Assembly (NCBI GenBank): GCA_937901965.1
Contig: CALGSW010000007.1
Coordinates: 105,872 to 169,871, forward strand
Length of the DNA stretch: 64,000 nt
DNA from: an uncultured Bacteroidota bacterium
Lineage (GTDB): Bacteria > Bacteroidota > Bacteroidia > Bacteroidales > UBA932
Reading direction: 5' to 3'
Part shown: one piece after another, positions 9,211 to 17,905 of the stretch
How positions within the stretch are numbered: position 1 is the first letter of the stretch
Layout of the letters: each line of letters opens with the position of its first letter
Notes under the pieces: model-generated
Seen by the model: only the letters and a program-made list of their open reading frames with translations
Database searches by the model: none
What the model was told of the DNA's origin: nothing
Program-made: the position numbers and the translations under genes

Positions 9211-10305
9211 ATGAACAAGAATAACTATTGTATAATTATGGCCGGCGGAATAGGAAGCAGATTCTGGCCGGTGAGCAGAAACTCAAAGCCCAAACAATTT
9301 CTTGATATTCTTGGCGTAGGTAAATCATTCCTGCAGCAGACATTTGAGAGGTTCTCCCATATAATAAAGGAGGAGAATATAATTGTAGTAACCTCTGTAC
9401 AGTATAAAGAACTTATAATGCAGCAACTTCCGGGCATTAATCCGGACAATGTATTACTTGAACCATACAGGAGAAATACAGCTCCGTGTCTGGCTTATGC
9501 AACTTATAAACTGCTTCAGAAAAATCCGGCAGCTACAGTGGTTGTTGCTCCAAGTGACCACCTGATTGTGGGTGAAAAATTGTTTCTTGAAACAATTGAA
9601 AGCGCACTTGAATACGCAAGTGGCCACAATGTACTGCTCACACTAGGAATAAATCCAACCAGGCCGGAGACCGCATACGGATATATTCAGGCAAATAAAT
9701 CGGAAGAGGTAAAAATTGGAAATAAACCGGCATATATGGTTAAAACGTTTACAGAAAAGCCTAATGCCCAGCTTGCCGATGTATTTGTAAAATCGGGAGA
9801 GTTTTTATGGAATTCCGGAATATTTATCTGGAATATTCAGACCATACAAAAAGAGATGGAGCTACATCAGGCAGGTATTGCTTCAATGTTCAGCAAAGGA
9901 AAGGGGGTATACTTCACTCCGTCTGAAGCAGATTTTATCAAATCTGTTTATGAAGATTGTACAAGTATTTCCATTGACTATGGTATAATGGAGAAGACGG
10001 AGAAAGCAATTGTTTATCCTGCTTCATTCGGATGGTCTGATCTTGGAACCTGGGAGGCTCTTTATTCTGAGGCAATCAGAGATGAAAACGGTAACCATGT
10101 AGTAGGAGAAGAGACTTTGGTTTCAGAGGTTAAGGAGAGTATTGTGATGACTCAGGAGAAAAATAAACTGGTTGTGGTTAAGGGGTTGCAGAATTACATG
10201 GTGATTAATACGGATGATGTTCTTCTCGTGTGTCCCAGAGATGAAGCAGCATTCAAAGGTGTTCTTACGGATCTCCCTTTGAACGAATTTATGAAATATC
10301 AATAA
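9211..10305 (+). CDS. manC: Mannose-1-phosphate guanylyltransferase
   Basis: This enzyme makes GDP-mannose from mannose-1-phosphate and GTP for glycan and capsule synthesis. The nucleotide-binding signature AGGIGSRFWP lies near the N-terminus. The FTEKP motif follows at about residue 175, then LWNSGIFIWNI, typical of ManC-type enzymes. At 364 residues it is the short form with only the transferase domain and no C-terminal phosphomannose isomerase domain, as is usual in Bacteroidota. Confidence 0.93.
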   Translation: MNKNNYCIIMAGGIGSRFWPVSRNSKPKQFLDILGVGKSFLQQTFERFSHIIKEENIIVVTSVQYKELIMQQLPGINPDNVLLEPYRRNTAPCLAYATYKLLQKNPAATVVVAPSDHLIVGEKLFLETIESALEYASGHNVLLTLGINPTRPETAYGYIQANKSEEVKIGNKPAYMVKTFTEKPNAQLADVFVKSGEFLWNSGIFIWNIQTIQKEMELHQAGIASMFSKGKGVYFTPSEADFIKSVYEDCTSISIDYGIMEKTEKAIVYPASFGWSDLGTWEALYSEAIRDENGNHVVGEETLVSEVKESIVMTQEKNKLVVVKGLQNYMVINTDDVLLVCPRDEAAFKGVLTDLPLNEFMKYQ

Positions 10306-10314
10306 TATATATAT

Positions 10315-11592
10315 ATGGCAAGCGCACCATTAACAATTGAAGTTCAATCAGAGATTGGTAAACTGGAGGCAGTTCTGCTCCATTCACCCGGGGCAGAGGT
10401 TGAAAACATGACTCCCAGAAACGCACAGAGAGCTTTGTACAGTGATATATTAAACCTCTCAATTGCTCAGAAAGAGTATGAGCAGGTTTCAGGTGTATTA
10501 AATAAGGTTGCAAAGACTTATCAGGTGAGGGAGCTCTTGATAAAGATCCTGGATAACCATGCAGAGAGGGAGACTTTGATAGGCAAGATATGTGTTACAG
10601 AGAATGTAACGGACTATTTTGAATATCTGATGGATATGTCTTCAAAAAACCTTGCGGCGGTTCTTATTGAGGGCCTTCCGGCTAAGATCAATACTCTCAC
10701 CTCATATCTTAAGGATGATTATTATGCATTATTACCACTATATAACTTCTATTTTACAAGAGATGCCTCTGTATCAATAGGAAACAGGGCACTTATCTGT
10801 AAAATGGCAAGTAAAGTAAGGATGAGAGAGTCTCTTATTACAGAGGCTATTTTCAGAAACCCTCGTTTTTTTGACTGTAACCTTTTAAATGCACATGAAT
10901 TTCAGCCGGGTAATGATGAAATTTTCATGGAGGGGGGAGATATTCTTATTGCAAGAGAGGATATTCTCATTATTGGAAATGGCATGAGAACCAGTAGTCA
11001 GGGTATTGATCAGCTGATAAACAGACTGTGCCGCTCTACAAATCAGGATAAGTGGCATGTAATTGTTCAACAGTTGCCTGATTCCCCTGAATCTTTTATC
11101 CATCTTGATATGGTTTTCACTTTACTGGATGTTGATAAGGCAATGGTATTTGAACCACTTATACTCAACGATAATCAGTATCAGACTGTTCACATGACAA
11201 TTGAGGGGGGGAAAGTGACAAAAATCAAGACTGTAAACAATATATTGTCAGTACTTAAGAAATTGGGAATGGAGCTTGAACCTGTAATTTGCGGTGGAAA
11301 TGCCGATGAATGGAATCAGGAGAGGGAGCAGTGGCACAGCGGTGCTAATTTCTTTGCATTTGCCCCGGGAAAGGTTATGTCATATGCAAGAAACATTCAC
11401 ACACTTAATGAATTGAGTAAGTTGGATTATGAAATAATACCTGCATGGGATATTGTAAATGGTAAAAAAGACCTTTCAAAGACAGGACAATGTGTGGTTA
11501 CTATAGATGGATCTGAACTTCCCCGTGGCGGAGGTGGAGCACGATGCATGACAATGCCTTTGAGAAGACAATCGGTTAACTGGCCCAAATAA
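10315..11592 (+). CDS. Arginine deiminase family protein
   Basis: This 425-residue guanidino-group-modifying enzyme is predicted to hydrolyse arginine to citrulline and ammonia. The visible active-site segments of arginine deiminase are FTRDASV, MEGGD, HLDMVFT, and the C-terminal GGGGARCMTMPL with the nucleophilic Cys. An N-terminal EIGKLEAVLLHSPG matches the family start. The usual partners arcB (ornithine carbamoyltransferase) and arcC are not next to it, so it may work outside a classical energy-yielding ADI operon. It lies 9 bp after the guanylyltransferase gene and 6 bp before the tricorn-like gene. Confidence 0.85.
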   Translation: MASAPLTIEVQSEIGKLEAVLLHSPGAEVENMTPRNAQRALYSDILNLSIAQKEYEQVSGVLNKVAKTYQVRELLIKILDNHAERETLIGKICVTENVTDYFEYLMDMSSKNLAAVLIEGLPAKINTLTSYLKDDYYALLPLYNFYFTRDASVSIGNRALICKMASKVRMRESLITEAIFRNPRFFDCNLLNAHEFQPGNDEIFMEGGDILIAREDILIIGNGMRTSSQGIDQLINRLCRSTNQDKWHVIVQQLPDSPESFIHLDMVFTLLDVDKAMVFEPLILNDNQYQTVHMTIEGGKVTKIKTVNNILSVLKKLGMELEPVICGGNADEWNQEREQWHSGANFFAFAPGKVMSYARNIHTLNELSKLDYEIIPAWDIVNGKKDLSKTGQCVVTIDGSELPRGGGGARCMTMPLRRQSVNWPK

Positions 11593-11598
11593 TATCAA

Positions 11599-14500
11599 AT
11601 GATGAAAAAATATCTGCTTCTGCTGTTATCTGTAATAACAGCCATTGTCGCCGATGCGCAAACTATCCATTTTGCTTCTCGCCCCTCATTATCCCCAGAT
11701 GGTTCTGAGATACTCTTTGCCTGGTCAGGCGATATTTTCAGAGTACCGGCTAAGGGAGGTTTGGCTCTGAGAATGATTTCTATGGATGGGAACGAATCAT
11801 CTCCCATTGTATCTCCTGACGGAAAATATCTTGCCTTTGCTTCGAATGAGACTGGCAATAACAATGTCTACATAACGCCATTGAACGGTGGTCCTGTAGT
11901 TCAGCTTACCTTTCACGATGGATCCGATATTCCGGTTTCATGGTCTGCTGATTCAAAGAGGATATATTTTGAATCAAACAGATACAACTCGGTTAGTATT
12001 TATGCAGTTTCAGTAGAGGGAGGAACACCTGTCAGATTATTTGACAATTATTTTAATACCGTTGCTTCATTAGTTGAGAATCCGGTAACAGGTGATTATT
12101 ATTTTACAGAATCAGCAGAGAGCTACAGATTTGCTACAAGAAGAGGTTACAAAGGAGAGCATAATGCAAATATTATCTCATGGAATCCGGTTAAAAAAGA
12201 GTATAAAGAGGTGACAACCTGGCTTGGCAAGGATCAGTGGCCTATGGTAGACAACCTGGGGAATCTCTATTATGTGTCGGATGAAAGAGGTGGCAACGAT
12301 AACATAGTAAAGCAGGATGGTGACAAGAGGATATTTTTGACAAATTTTAATGAATCTGTTCAATATCCCTCAATCAGCAGAGATGGTTCAAAGATTGTTT
12401 TTCTGAAAGGGTATCAGATTAGTATTATTGATGTAAAGAGTGGAACTGTCTCTAAGCCGGAGATTAGGATTGCAGACTCGAAAAAGATTAATGATCAGAG
12501 TTTTAAGATTGAGGTGCCGGACGATGCGGCTGTGTCACCGGATGGAAAAAAATTGGCATTTTCATTCAGGGGGCTATTGTTTGTTAGTGATGCCAAGGGT
12601 CAGTTTGTAAAGAGGGTTGAAACGCGTGATAATGAAAGGGTATCTGAGGTTTTGTGGGCTAAGGACAACAAAACATTATACTATACCAGAACAAACAACG
12701 GGTATTATAATATTTTCAAAAGGAGGGCAGATTCTACCTCTTCTGAGAGGGCTGTTTTTGAAATTGAAGAGGGTGTAAGGAGTTTGACTCTATCACCAAA
12801 GTGTGACAAAATTGCTTTTGTCAGCGGTAAAAAGAGTTTAATGATTCTTGACCTTGAAAAAGAGAAAACTGAAAAAATTGCTGAAAAAGAGTTCTGGGCT
12901 TACCAGGATTACAGCATAAACTTCTCTTCAGATCAGAAACATCTTGCTTTTACAGCAATGAATATGTTTGAAGAGGATGTATTTATCTACTCATTTGAGA
13001 ACAGGAAGTTGATAAACTTAACAAATTCGGCTATAGCTGAAAGTGATCCTCTCTTTACACCTGACGGGAAATCTCTTTACTTGCTGGCGAACAGATTATC
13101 ATCCTCTTATCCAAGAGGAGCGTCTCCTTCATTGTTCAAGGTACAACTGGAGAAGGTTCAGCAACCTTTGGAGGGCGAAGAGTATGATAAATTATTTGGA
13201 AGAAGTGCAGAAAAAAAGGACTCATCAGTGGTTGTAAACCAGAGCTACCTACAAAGAAGATATAGCCAGGTTATAAGAGGAGGCAGCCAGAATTCGCCAT
13301 TTGTCTTCTCCTCTAAAGAGAAGAGTTGGCTACTTTTTGGTTCAAATCACGAAGGTTCGTCTGCTCTTTATATTCAGGAGCTTAAAGATTGGGATCAGAA
13401 ACCACCAAAAAAGGTAAGCGGAATTTCTTCTGCAGGTAAATATATTACAAATGGTAAAGATCTCTTTGTACTTGGCCGTGGAGGACTTTTCAAAATTGAT
13501 CCGGCAGGTGCATCGGCAACAAAAGTTGAAATTGAGGAGAATTTTACTAAGAGTATTACATCTGAGTTCGGACAAATGTTCTTTGAAGTGTGGGCTACAT
13601 TGGAAGAGAATTTCTATGATGAGAAATTTCATGGTGTAAACTGGAAATCAAAGAGAGAGTATTATTCAAAATTTTTGCCTTATGCAGGTACAAGGGATGA
13701 TGTAAGGACACTTATTAATGATATGCTTAATGAGCTAAATTCATCTCATATGGGATTTAGTACGGCAGGTAAAGATGAGGAAACACCTGTAAAGAACAGC
13801 TCCATTACTACCGGGATTATGTTCAGTGATAATGACCCATTTGTTGTTGACAGGATAGTATCGGGTTCACCGGCAGATTTTTCTGGTAATCCGGTTTCTT
13901 CAGGGCACAGGCTTGTTGCTGTAAATGGAGTTAGAGTAGACAGTAAAAAGAACAGAGAGAGTTACTTTGTCTCTCCTGCATCTCAAAAAGAGGTTGTGCT
14001 GAGATTCTCTCCTGACTCAAAACAGGGGTCATCTAATACTGAATACGATGTAAGACTTCATTCAACCAGCAGTTCTTCTTTAAGAAGCTTGCTCTACACA
14101 GAGTGGGAGGACTCAAACAGAGAGTATGTTGAAAAACAGTCACAGGGTAAGCTCGCATATGTACACATGAGAGACATGTCTGCAGGTTCTCTTGAAGGCT
14201 TCTTAATTGATATGAATACATATGCCGTACATAAAGACGGCCTTATTCTTGATTTGAGGTTTAACAATGGCGGGAATGTTCATAATGAGGTAATAGAGTA
14301 TCTGTCTCAAAAAAGACATTTTAACTGGAAATACAGGGAGGGGGCAATGACTACGCACCCTAATGTGACTCCCGGAGATAAACCTATTGTTGTTCTTATT
14401 AACGAGAGGAGCCTGAGTGATGCTGAGGTAACCTCAAATGGAATCAGGGAGCTCTCTATCGCAAAACTTATAGGAACTGAGACCTACAGATGGATTATTT

Positions 14501-14694
14501 TTACATCAGGAGCTTCGTTGGTTGACGGATCGTTTGTAAGGTTACCTGCATGGGGATGTTATACTTTGGATGGAAAAAATCTGGAGGTTACAGGAGTAAA
14601 ACCTGATATTAGTATTAAAAACACATTCAAAGACAGACTGGAGTCAAAAGATCCACAACTTGACAGGGCAATAAAAGAATTATTACCTTTGTAG
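11599..14694 (+). CDS. Tricorn-like S41 protease with beta-propeller and PDZ
   Basis: The 1031-residue exported protein begins with a signal peptide (ending IVADAQ). It continues with PD40/WD40-like propeller repeats (SPDGSEILF, SPDGKYLAF, SADSKRIYFES and others) to about residue 640. A tricorn-type core follows (FGQMFFEVWATLEENFYDEKFHG), then a PDZ-like segment (about 730-810), and a C-terminal S41 domain. The catalytic region reads NERSLSDAEVTSNGIRELSI, where the Ser before Asp fits the tricorn nucleophile. It probably degrades peptides in the periplasm. Such proteins are common in Bacteroidota. Confidence 0.88.
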   Translation: MMKKYLLLLLSVITAIVADAQTIHFASRPSLSPDGSEILFAWSGDIFRVPAKGGLALRMISMDGNESSPIVSPDGKYLAFASNETGNNNVYITPLNGGPVVQLTFHDGSDIPVSWSADSKRIYFESNRYNSVSIYAVSVEGGTPVRLFDNYFNTVASLVENPVTGDYYFTESAESYRFATRRGYKGEHNANIISWNPVKKEYKEVTTWLGKDQWPMVDNLGNLYYVSDERGGNDNIVKQDGDKRIFLTNFNESVQYPSISRDGSKIVFLKGYQISIIDVKSGTVSKPEIRIADSKKINDQSFKIEVPDDAAVSPDGKKLAFSFRGLLFVSDAKGQFVKRVETRDNERVSEVLWAKDNKTLYYTRTNNGYYNIFKRRADSTSSERAVFEIEEGVRSLTLSPKCDKIAFVSGKKSLMILDLEKEKTEKIAEKEFWAYQDYSINFSSDQKHLAFTAMNMFEEDVFIYSFENRKLINLTNSAIAESDPLFTPDGKSLYLLANRLSSSYPRGASPSLFKVQLEKVQQPLEGEEYDKLFGRSAEKKDSSVVVNQSYLQRRYSQVIRGGSQNSPFVFSSKEKSWLLFGSNHEGSSALYIQELKDWDQKPPKKVSGISSAGKYITNGKDLFVLGRGGLFKIDPAGASATKVEIEENFTKSITSEFGQMFFEVWATLEENFYDEKFHGVNWKSKREYYSKFLPYAGTRDDVRTLINDMLNELNSSHMGFSTAGKDEETPVKNSSITTGIMFSDNDPFVVDRIVSGSPADFSGNPVSSGHRLVAVNGVRVDSKKNRESYFVSPASQKEVVLRFSPDSKQGSSNTEYDVRLHSTSSSSLRSLLYTEWEDSNREYVEKQSQGKLAYVHMRDMSAGSLEGFLIDMNTYAVHKDGLILDLRFNNGGNVHNEVIEYLSQKRHFNWKYREGAMTTHPNVTPGDKPIVVLINERSLSDAEVTSNGIRELSIAKLIGTETYRWIIFTSGASLVDGSFVRLPAWGCYTLDGKNLEVTGVKPDISIKNTFKDRLESKDPQLDRAIKELLPL

Positions 14695-14711
14695 CCTTGA
14701 AAATTTGAAAA

Positions 14712-15737
14712 ATGAGAGAAAAAATTGAACAACTCCTCTCAGAGATAGAAAATCTTGCGGCTAAACGTGAGCAAGAGATTGAGGAGATAAGAATAAAATT
14801 GCTTGGAAAAAAGGGAACTATAACTCAGCTCTTTGATGAGTTTAGAAATGTTCTGCCTGAGCAAAAGAGAGAGCTGGGGCAGGTTCTCAACACTCTTAAG
14901 GTTGCTGCCGTTAATAAAATTGAGCAGCTAAGGGAGATGCTTGATGAGAGTATGGAGAGCGAAGCACCCGGTTTTGACCTTACAAAGCCTGGCGATTTGA
15001 TGGAGACTGGTTCAAGACATCCTATATCGGTTACCAGAAGGGAGATACTCTCAATATTCAGCAAGTATGGTTATGAAGTGTCGGAAGGTCCGGAAATTGA
15101 GGATGACTGGCATGTTTTTGGAGCCTTGAATTTTCCGCCTGAGCATCCCGCAAGAGATATGCAGGATACTTTCTTTATAACAGAGGGTGAAAATCCGGTT
15201 ATTTTAAGGACCCATACAAGTTCTGTGCAGGTAAGGGCTATGGAGAAGATGCCACTGCCTATAAGAATTGTATGCCCGGGAAGAGTATTCAGAAATGAGG
15301 CTATATCAGCCAGGGCACACTGTATATTTCATCAGGTTGAAGGCCTTTATATTGATAAAAATGTTTCATTTGCAGACCTTAAACAGGCAGTGCTTCTTTT
15401 TGCCCGTGAAATGTTTGGCGAGAATGCCCAGATTAGATTGAGACCCTCATACTTCCCTTTCACAGAGCCTAGCGCAGAGGTTGACGTGAGTTGTAACATA
15501 TGCGGAGGAAAGGGTTGCAATATTTGCAAAGGTACCGGTTGGTTGGAGATTATGGGTTGTGGAATGGTAGACCCAAATGTGCTTGAGGCAAACGGAATTG
15601 ACAGTAAGGTATATAGCGGTTTTGCATTTGGAATGGGTGTAGAGAGAATAGCCATGTTAAAGTGGCAGGTTAAAGATTTGCGTCATTATTTTGAAAATGA
15701 CCTTAGATTTTTAAAACAGTTTGAAACGGTTGTTTGA
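14712..15737 (+). CDS. pheS: Phenylalanyl-tRNA synthetase alpha subunit
   Basis: This is the catalytic subunit that charges tRNA-Phe, acting as an alpha2-beta2 complex with PheT. The N-terminal coiled-coil (residues 1-85) is followed by the class II core: motif 2 near PGRVFRNEAISARAH and motif 3 near GFAFGMGVERIAML. The CNICGGKGCNICKGTGW insert is typical of bacterial PheS. The length of 341 residues is standard. pheT is not in the window, so the two subunits are encoded apart, as often in Bacteroidota. Confidence 0.97.
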   Translation: MREKIEQLLSEIENLAAKREQEIEEIRIKLLGKKGTITQLFDEFRNVLPEQKRELGQVLNTLKVAAVNKIEQLREMLDESMESEAPGFDLTKPGDLMETGSRHPISVTRREILSIFSKYGYEVSEGPEIEDDWHVFGALNFPPEHPARDMQDTFFITEGENPVILRTHTSSVQVRAMEKMPLPIRIVCPGRVFRNEAISARAHCIFHQVEGLYIDKNVSFADLKQAVLLFAREMFGENAQIRLRPSYFPFTEPSAEVDVSCNICGGKGCNICKGTGWLEIMGCGMVDPNVLEANGIDSKVYSGFAFGMGVERIAMLKWQVKDLRHYFENDLRFLKQFETVV

Positions 15738-15764
15738 TAATTGAGACTGATGTTTGATAATTTT

Positions 15765-15795
15765 TTTGGAAGGAGAGAAAAAATTATTACTTTTG
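15765..15795 (+). promoter_or_regulatory. Promoter for tRNA-Gly
   Basis: TTTG at 15765-15768 and TACTTTTG at 15788-15795 are separated by exactly 19 bases, a full match to the Bacteroidota consensus. The -7 box ends 12 bases before the mature tRNA. Confidence 0.85.
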
Positions 15796-15807
15796 CAGTC
15801 CCAAAAC

Positions 15808-15880
15808 GCGGAAATAGCTCAGTTGGTAGAGCATAACCTTGCCAAGGTTAGGGTCGCGAGTTCGAGTCTCGTTTTCCGCT
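15808..15880 (+). tRNA. tRNA-Gly (anticodon GCC)
   Basis: The 73-nt gene folds into a full cloverleaf: acceptor GCGGAAA with TTTCCGC, and anticodon stem TAACC/GGTTA around loop TTGCCAA. The T-loop TTCGAGT is in place. The 3' CCA is not encoded. Confidence 0.95.
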
Positions 15881-15887
15881 CTACTTC

Positions 15888-15921
15888 AAAAAGACCTCTC
15901 CGCTCAGGAAGGTCTTTTTTT
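15888..15921 (+). terminator. Terminator between tRNA-Gly and tRNA-Leu
   Basis: AAAAAGACCT at 15888-15897 pairs with AGGTCTTTTT at 15910-15919, followed by further T residues. It should end the tRNA-Gly transcript before tRNA-Leu. Confidence 0.8.
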
Positions 15922-15941
15922 GGTGATTGACATGTTGAATT

Positions 15942-16027
15942 GCTCAGGTGGTGGAATAGGTAGACACGCAGGACTTAAAATCCTGTGGGCAGCAATGTCC
16001 GTACGGGTTCGATTCCCGTCCCGAGCA
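15942..16027 (+). tRNA. tRNA-Leu (anticodon TAA)
   Basis: This 86-nt type II tRNA has a long variable arm. The anticodon stem CAGGA/TCCTG holds loop CTTAAAA with anticodon TAA, and the T-arm is ACGGG TTCGATT CCCGT. The acceptor (GCTCAGG with CCCGAGC) has one A-C mismatch at pair 5-68. CCA is not encoded. No clear -33/-7 promoter is visible between the terminator and the gene. Confidence 0.92.
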
Positions 16028-16034
16028 CTTTTTT

Positions 16035-16055
16035 CAACGCCGTGTTTTATGGCAA
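16035..16055. repeat. REP-like repeat at the 3' end of the transposase gene
   Basis: This 21-base sequence (CAACGCCGTGTTTTATGGCA and one more A) is related to the arms of the inverted repeat at 16993-17117, with about 17 of 21 bases identical. It overlaps the stop codon of the REP-associated transposase, so related repeats sit on both sides of that gene. Confidence 0.6.
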
Positions 16056-16934
16056 CTGTCTGAAAATGCGCCTAATATATTCATAACTCTCATTGAAAAT
16101 CATTGATAATTGAGAATATGAAGCACCGGTATTAAGCCTTACTTTTATAATCAATTCTTTTTGGTCGTTTTTATTCAGTGTATGGAAATCTCGGATATCC
16201 ATAGATTTATTTATGAATTCAATCACTTCATGGGTTGCAACTCTTACCCTGCTATTAAATGAAGTGTTTGTACGCCTATCTTTTAATACACTGTTTTCAA
16301 GGTCTTTTCTGGTTTTTGTAAATTTCTCAATTCCGGCATCTAGTTCGTCAATGTTTTTAAAATGCTCAATAATAAAAGAGTTATCAATTTTTAGCGATTC
16401 GTTAATTCTTTTATAGATAGTATTGTTTTCTCTATGTATTTTATCATTAAAGATATTATGATATGAGCTCCAGATATAATCGTTGGGATGAGTACAAATC
16501 CCCGCCTTAATTGGATTTTCAATGATATAAAGAATACTCCTCAGTCGCCACTCATCACTAAATTTGCAATAACTCATAAATGGGGTACGAAACAATTTGT
16601 CGGATAAAGAGTATTTACGATTGTACCAAAATGAGTATCCACGTAAAAGCCAAGTAGCAAAATTTGTAAGTTGACTTGTAATAAGTTGCAGATGTACATG
16701 GTTGTCCATTATAACAAATGCTTCAATTTTCGTGTCATATAACTCGCTAGCTTTGTTACAACGTTTAAGGAATTCAATTTTATCATCACTATCAAGGAAT
16801 ATAACTTTTCTACAGTTACCACGAACACAAAAGTGGATATACCCTGCCTGAAGCCGAGATCTCTGATGTTTCCAAATATTTTTATTAATGTTCTTTTGCG
16901 ACGAATTTGCCGACTTTTTCTCAAACCCTTCCAT
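16047..16934 (-). CDS. REP-associated tyrosine transposase (RAYT-like, Y1 family)
   Basis: This 295-residue protein of the IS200/IS605-like Y1 HUH family has HxH in MDNHVHLQL, preceded by GYIHFCVRGN, and YIIENPIKAGIC with WSSYHNI downstream. These are typical of RAYT proteins, which bind and process single-stranded REP hairpins. The ATG at 16934 is chosen because a good Shine-Dalgarno (AAGGAGAG) precedes it. Longer in-frame starts would read through the flanking repeat. It lies between tRNA-Leu and marC and is flanked by REP-like repeats. The C-terminal part carries a helix-turn-helix-like region (GASYSQLSMIFNESYEYIRRIF). Confidence 0.85.
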   Translation of the reverse strand: MEGFEKKSANSSQKNINKNIWKHQRSRLQAGYIHFCVRGNCRKVIFLDSDDKIEFLKRCNKASELYDTKIEAFVIMDNHVHLQLITSQLTNFATWLLRGYSFWYNRKYSLSDKLFRTPFMSYCKFSDEWRLRSILYIIENPIKAGICTHPNDYIWSSYHNIFNDKIHRENNTIYKRINESLKIDNSFIIEHFKNIDELDAGIEKFTKTRKDLENSVLKDRRTNTSFNSRVRVATHEVIEFINKSMDIRDFHTLNKNDQKELIIKVRLNTGASYSQLSMIFNESYEYIRRIFRQLP

Positions 16935-16992
16935 CTCTCTCCTTTCTCTTAATAATTCAAAGTTAGCATAAATTGCAAATAGACAAACGGAC

Positions 16993-17117
16993 AATTTCAT
17001 CGCCGTCTTTTCTGGTAAATATAAGATATACAAGAGATTGTGATATTATTAAATTTAATAATATATTTGTAAGTAACTATAAAATAAATTATTGCCAGAA
17101 AAGACGGCGATGAAATT
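16993..17117. repeat. REP/BIME-like inverted repeat pair
   Basis: A perfect 23-bp inverted repeat has arms at 16993-17015 and 17095-17117 (core CGCCGTCTTTTCTGG and its complement). The arms are separated by 79 AT-rich bases. It lies just upstream of the RAYT gene, and a diverged third copy sits at that gene's 3' end. The right arm ends 7 bases before the putative marC -7 box. Confidence 0.75.
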
Positions 17118-17123
17118 TTTCTG

Positions 17124-17131
17124 TAACTTTG
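17124..17131 (+). promoter_or_regulatory. -7 box for marC
   Basis: TAACTTTG matches TAnnTTTG and lies 20 bases before the marC start codon. No clear -33 element is seen because that position lies in the inverted-repeat arm. Confidence 0.45.
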
Positions 17132-17150
17132 TTAATAATTATTTAATAGG

Positions 17151-17729
17151 ATGAATTTTAGCGTTAAAGAAATTTTCAGTGCTTTCATTGTAATGTTTGC
17201 AGTGATTGACATTCTGGGATCTGTGCCAATTATTATTGGAATGAAGGAGAAGAAAAAGAGCTTCAGTCCAATAAATGCAGCTTTGATATCTTTCGTGATA
17301 CTTGTTGCTTTTCTGTTTGTGGGTCAGGCAATGCTGGGTCTGTTTGGTGTAGATATTTCATCTTTTGCTGTGGCCGGAGCTTTGGTACTACTTGTTCTTG
17401 CAATTGAGATGATTTTTGGAATTCAGATTTTTAAAGACGACGGACCAACTGATTCAGCTACTATTGTACCTATTGTTTTCCCTCTTATCGCAGGAGCAGC
17501 CTCATTTACCACCTTGTTGTCACTGAGAGCAGAGTACGCAGTTGAGAATATTATTATATCCCTTTTTATTAATATTCTTATTGTCTATCTTGTGTTGAAT
17601 AACCTTGATCTAATCTCAAGAAAAATTGGCAAAGGAGGAATCTATGTAATGAGAAAATTCTTTGGGATTATACTCCTTGCAATCGCTGTTAAGCTCATTG
17701 TATCTAATCTGCACACACTTTTAAGCTAA
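17151..17729 (+). CDS. MarC family integral membrane protein
   Basis: The 192-residue protein has about six hydrophobic segments and MarC/UPF0056 features: FAVIDILGSVPIIIG in the first helix, ALISFVILVAFLFVG, and VPIVFPLIAGAASFTT in the middle. The original link of MarC to multiple antibiotic resistance is not supported by later work, and no transport substrate is known. It forms its own transcription unit, with a -7 box upstream and a strong terminator downstream. Confidence 0.9.
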   Translation: MNFSVKEIFSAFIVMFAVIDILGSVPIIIGMKEKKKSFSPINAALISFVILVAFLFVGQAMLGLFGVDISSFAVAGALVLLVLAIEMIFGIQIFKDDGPTDSATIVPIVFPLIAGAASFTTLLSLRAEYAVENIIISLFINILIVYLVLNNLDLISRKIGKGGIYVMRKFFGIILLAIAVKLIVSNLHTLLS

Positions 17730-17754
17730 GCGGTTTTATAATAAATAATTATAG

Positions 17755-17795
17755 TAATGCTACCAGAAGAATATTCTGGTAGCATTATGTTTTTT
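17755..17795 (+). terminator. Terminator after marC
   Basis: A 14-bp perfect stem (TAATGCTACCAGAA at 17755-17768 with its complement ending at 17787) around a 5-base loop is followed by a T-rich tail. Confidence 0.9.
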
Positions 17796-17905
17796 ATATA
17801 TGTAACCAATAATTATAACATAAATATTAAATTAATTAAAAAAATTGTAATTTTAGCTCTGTAATTAATTACTTTTGAGTAAAATAATATTAATACCTGA
17901 GTAGT

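Noticed and set aside
17755..17795. A fourth copy of the REP-like repeat, because of TACCAGAA in the palindrome after marC.
   Set aside because: Only eight bases are shared, and the palindrome with T-tail is fully explained as a terminator.
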